From: Micromussa lordhowensis
Taxonomy: Eukaryota > Cnidaria > Anthozoa > Scleractinia > Lobophylliidae
Direction of reading: 5' to 3'
Assembly: GCA_964020085.1 (NCBI GenBank)
Contig: OZ026607.1
Location: 6,870,779 to 6,934,778, forward strand
Length of the DNA stretch: 64,000 nucleotides
Part shown: positions 63,111 through 64,000 of the stretch, piece after piece
Layout: every line of letters begins with the position of its first letter
How positions within the stretch are numbered: the first letter of the stretch is position 1
Position numbers and translations under genes: made by a program
The notes under the pieces: generated by a model
Databases searched by the model: none
What the model saw: the letters and a program-made list of their open reading frames with translations, nothing else
What the model was told of the DNA's origin: nothing

Positions 63111-63568
63111 AGGCCATTATCGCAGGTGATGACCGAGGTGGCCTTCAAAATGCCCGGGCGGTTGAATTAATTTTTAATTTTATTCACCTCTTTTAAATAT
63201 TACATTCTTTTACCAATATGGATCTCATTTTACAGCTACATGTATGTCCACAAAACGCCGCAGAAATGAAAAACACTGCTTTTTTTCTACGAAACATTTT
63301 GAAAGCAGAGCTTTTCGAATCGACGAGGTCACGATAATCAGGTGCTTTCCCTGCTCGAGTTTTTCCTTAAACACAAATCCTAAAAAAAACGGAGATTGCT
63401 GCGATTTTAAATTTCTCCGGTGTTGTGTGGACGAAAAACATTTTACACGTTTTCAGAGTGAACACGCCGTTTTCTTATTTCTCCGGCGTAGTGTGGAGGG
63501 ACATTATAAATTCTCACTGAGGGTAAAAACAACAAATTGAATTAATTTGATACTACATTTGTAGAAAT

Positions 63569-63722
63569 CAGTGGCGGATCCAGACCTTGAGCTAAGGGGA
63601 GGGGGGGGGGGGGGGCGGTCTTGATTTACTTACCATGGCGGCCATTTTCCCTTCAGTCATTTCTTCTTTTTTTTACTCAAAATAAGGGGGGGGGGCGGGC
63701 CCCTCCCCTAGATCCGCCACTG
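63569..63722. mobile_element. MITE with CAGTGGCGGATC ends
   Basis: Starts CAGTGGCGGATCC and ends GATCCGCCACTG; GAAAT flanks both sides (63564-63568, 63723-63727), a possible target duplication. The inner part has long G runs. This end motif is widespread in animal MITEs. Confidence 0.8.
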
Positions 63723-64000
63723 GAAATGACTAAATTATAACTTCCGATTGCCACAAAAAATCATTACAAAGTAATGTTAAGTTGTCGAATGAAAAATGAC
63801 TAATTATAAAAACTTTCAAAACTCTGAGATGAAAATTTACACTAAGGAATCTAATTTCTATTTTCTGGACTAACACATTCCGCCTACCACAGCCTACTTT
63901 CCTTTTTTATACTTTTCTCATGCCTGGAAAAGTAGATAGGAAATTTCTATCCTATTTCGAATTTCCCAAGCCTGACTAGTCACATCCGAATAACATATAA

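Overview
This window is animal nuclear DNA. It has spliced protein-coding exons with consensus GT..AG borders, long introns, and many transposable elements: Penelope-like, BEL/Pao, pogo/Tigger-like and TTAA-type MITEs, and a Polinton. A HEPN/NB-ARC/TPR receptor-like gene of a type expanded in corals and anemones makes an anthozoan cnidarian the most likely host. That is inference; no species marker is visible.

Layout. (1) 1-11,550: eight exons of a plus-strand CMGC (DYRK-like) protein kinase. The introns hold palindromic repeats, two abutting TTAA-type MITEs and a broken Penelope-like retroelement (RT plus GIY-YIG). (2) 11,550-20,650: no convincing gene, but several inverted repeats, including a 448-bp near-perfect hairpin locus. 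(3) 20,649-24,899, minus strand: a single-exon gene for a HEPN-NB-ARC-TPR protein with 15 nearly identical 42-residue repeats. (4) 25,308-32,340: a decayed BEL/Pao retrotransposon whose 3' part is duplicated as two 1,005-bp copies. (5) 32,340-37,710: repeat-rich DNA with no gene.

(6) 37,717-59,765: a complete 22,049-bp Polinton/Maverick (adintovirus-like) element. It has about 180-bp terminal inverted repeats, AG..CT ends and a perfect 6-bp target duplication CGCGTG. It appears to have landed in a TTAA-flanked host repeat whose ends lie at about 36,810 and 60,400. The element carries intact genes for protein-primed DNA polymerase B, chromodomain integrase, a candidate minor capsid protein, major capsid protein, adenain-like protease, packaging ATPase, a PLA2-domain protein, small basic virion-like proteins, a GRF zinc-finger protein and two RING proteins. 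Replication (PolB), integration (INT), particle morphogenesis (MCP, protease, ATPase) and accessory functions form blocks, several joined by ATGA or TGATG stop/start overlaps. Two divergent promoter regions (42.4 kb and 54.2 kb) share the same sequence modules.

The most unusual part is 54,363-58,039. A RING leader exon ends at a consensus splice donor. It is followed by 11 successive open cassettes, each beginning exactly at a pyrimidine-tract/AG acceptor, all in the same phase, each with its own stop codon. Most lack an early ATG. I read this as a RING E3 ligase with 11 alternative, mostly paralogous C-terminal exons. The element also holds a tRNA-His-like gene with a Pol III T-run next to its right end, and at its left end a fragment of a superfamily-3 (CRESS-Rep-like) helicase fused to a scrap of a foreign polB.

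(7) 59,772-64,000: host flank with pogo-like and other MITEs, a TCTTCGGAAA-type minisatellite and no convincing gene.
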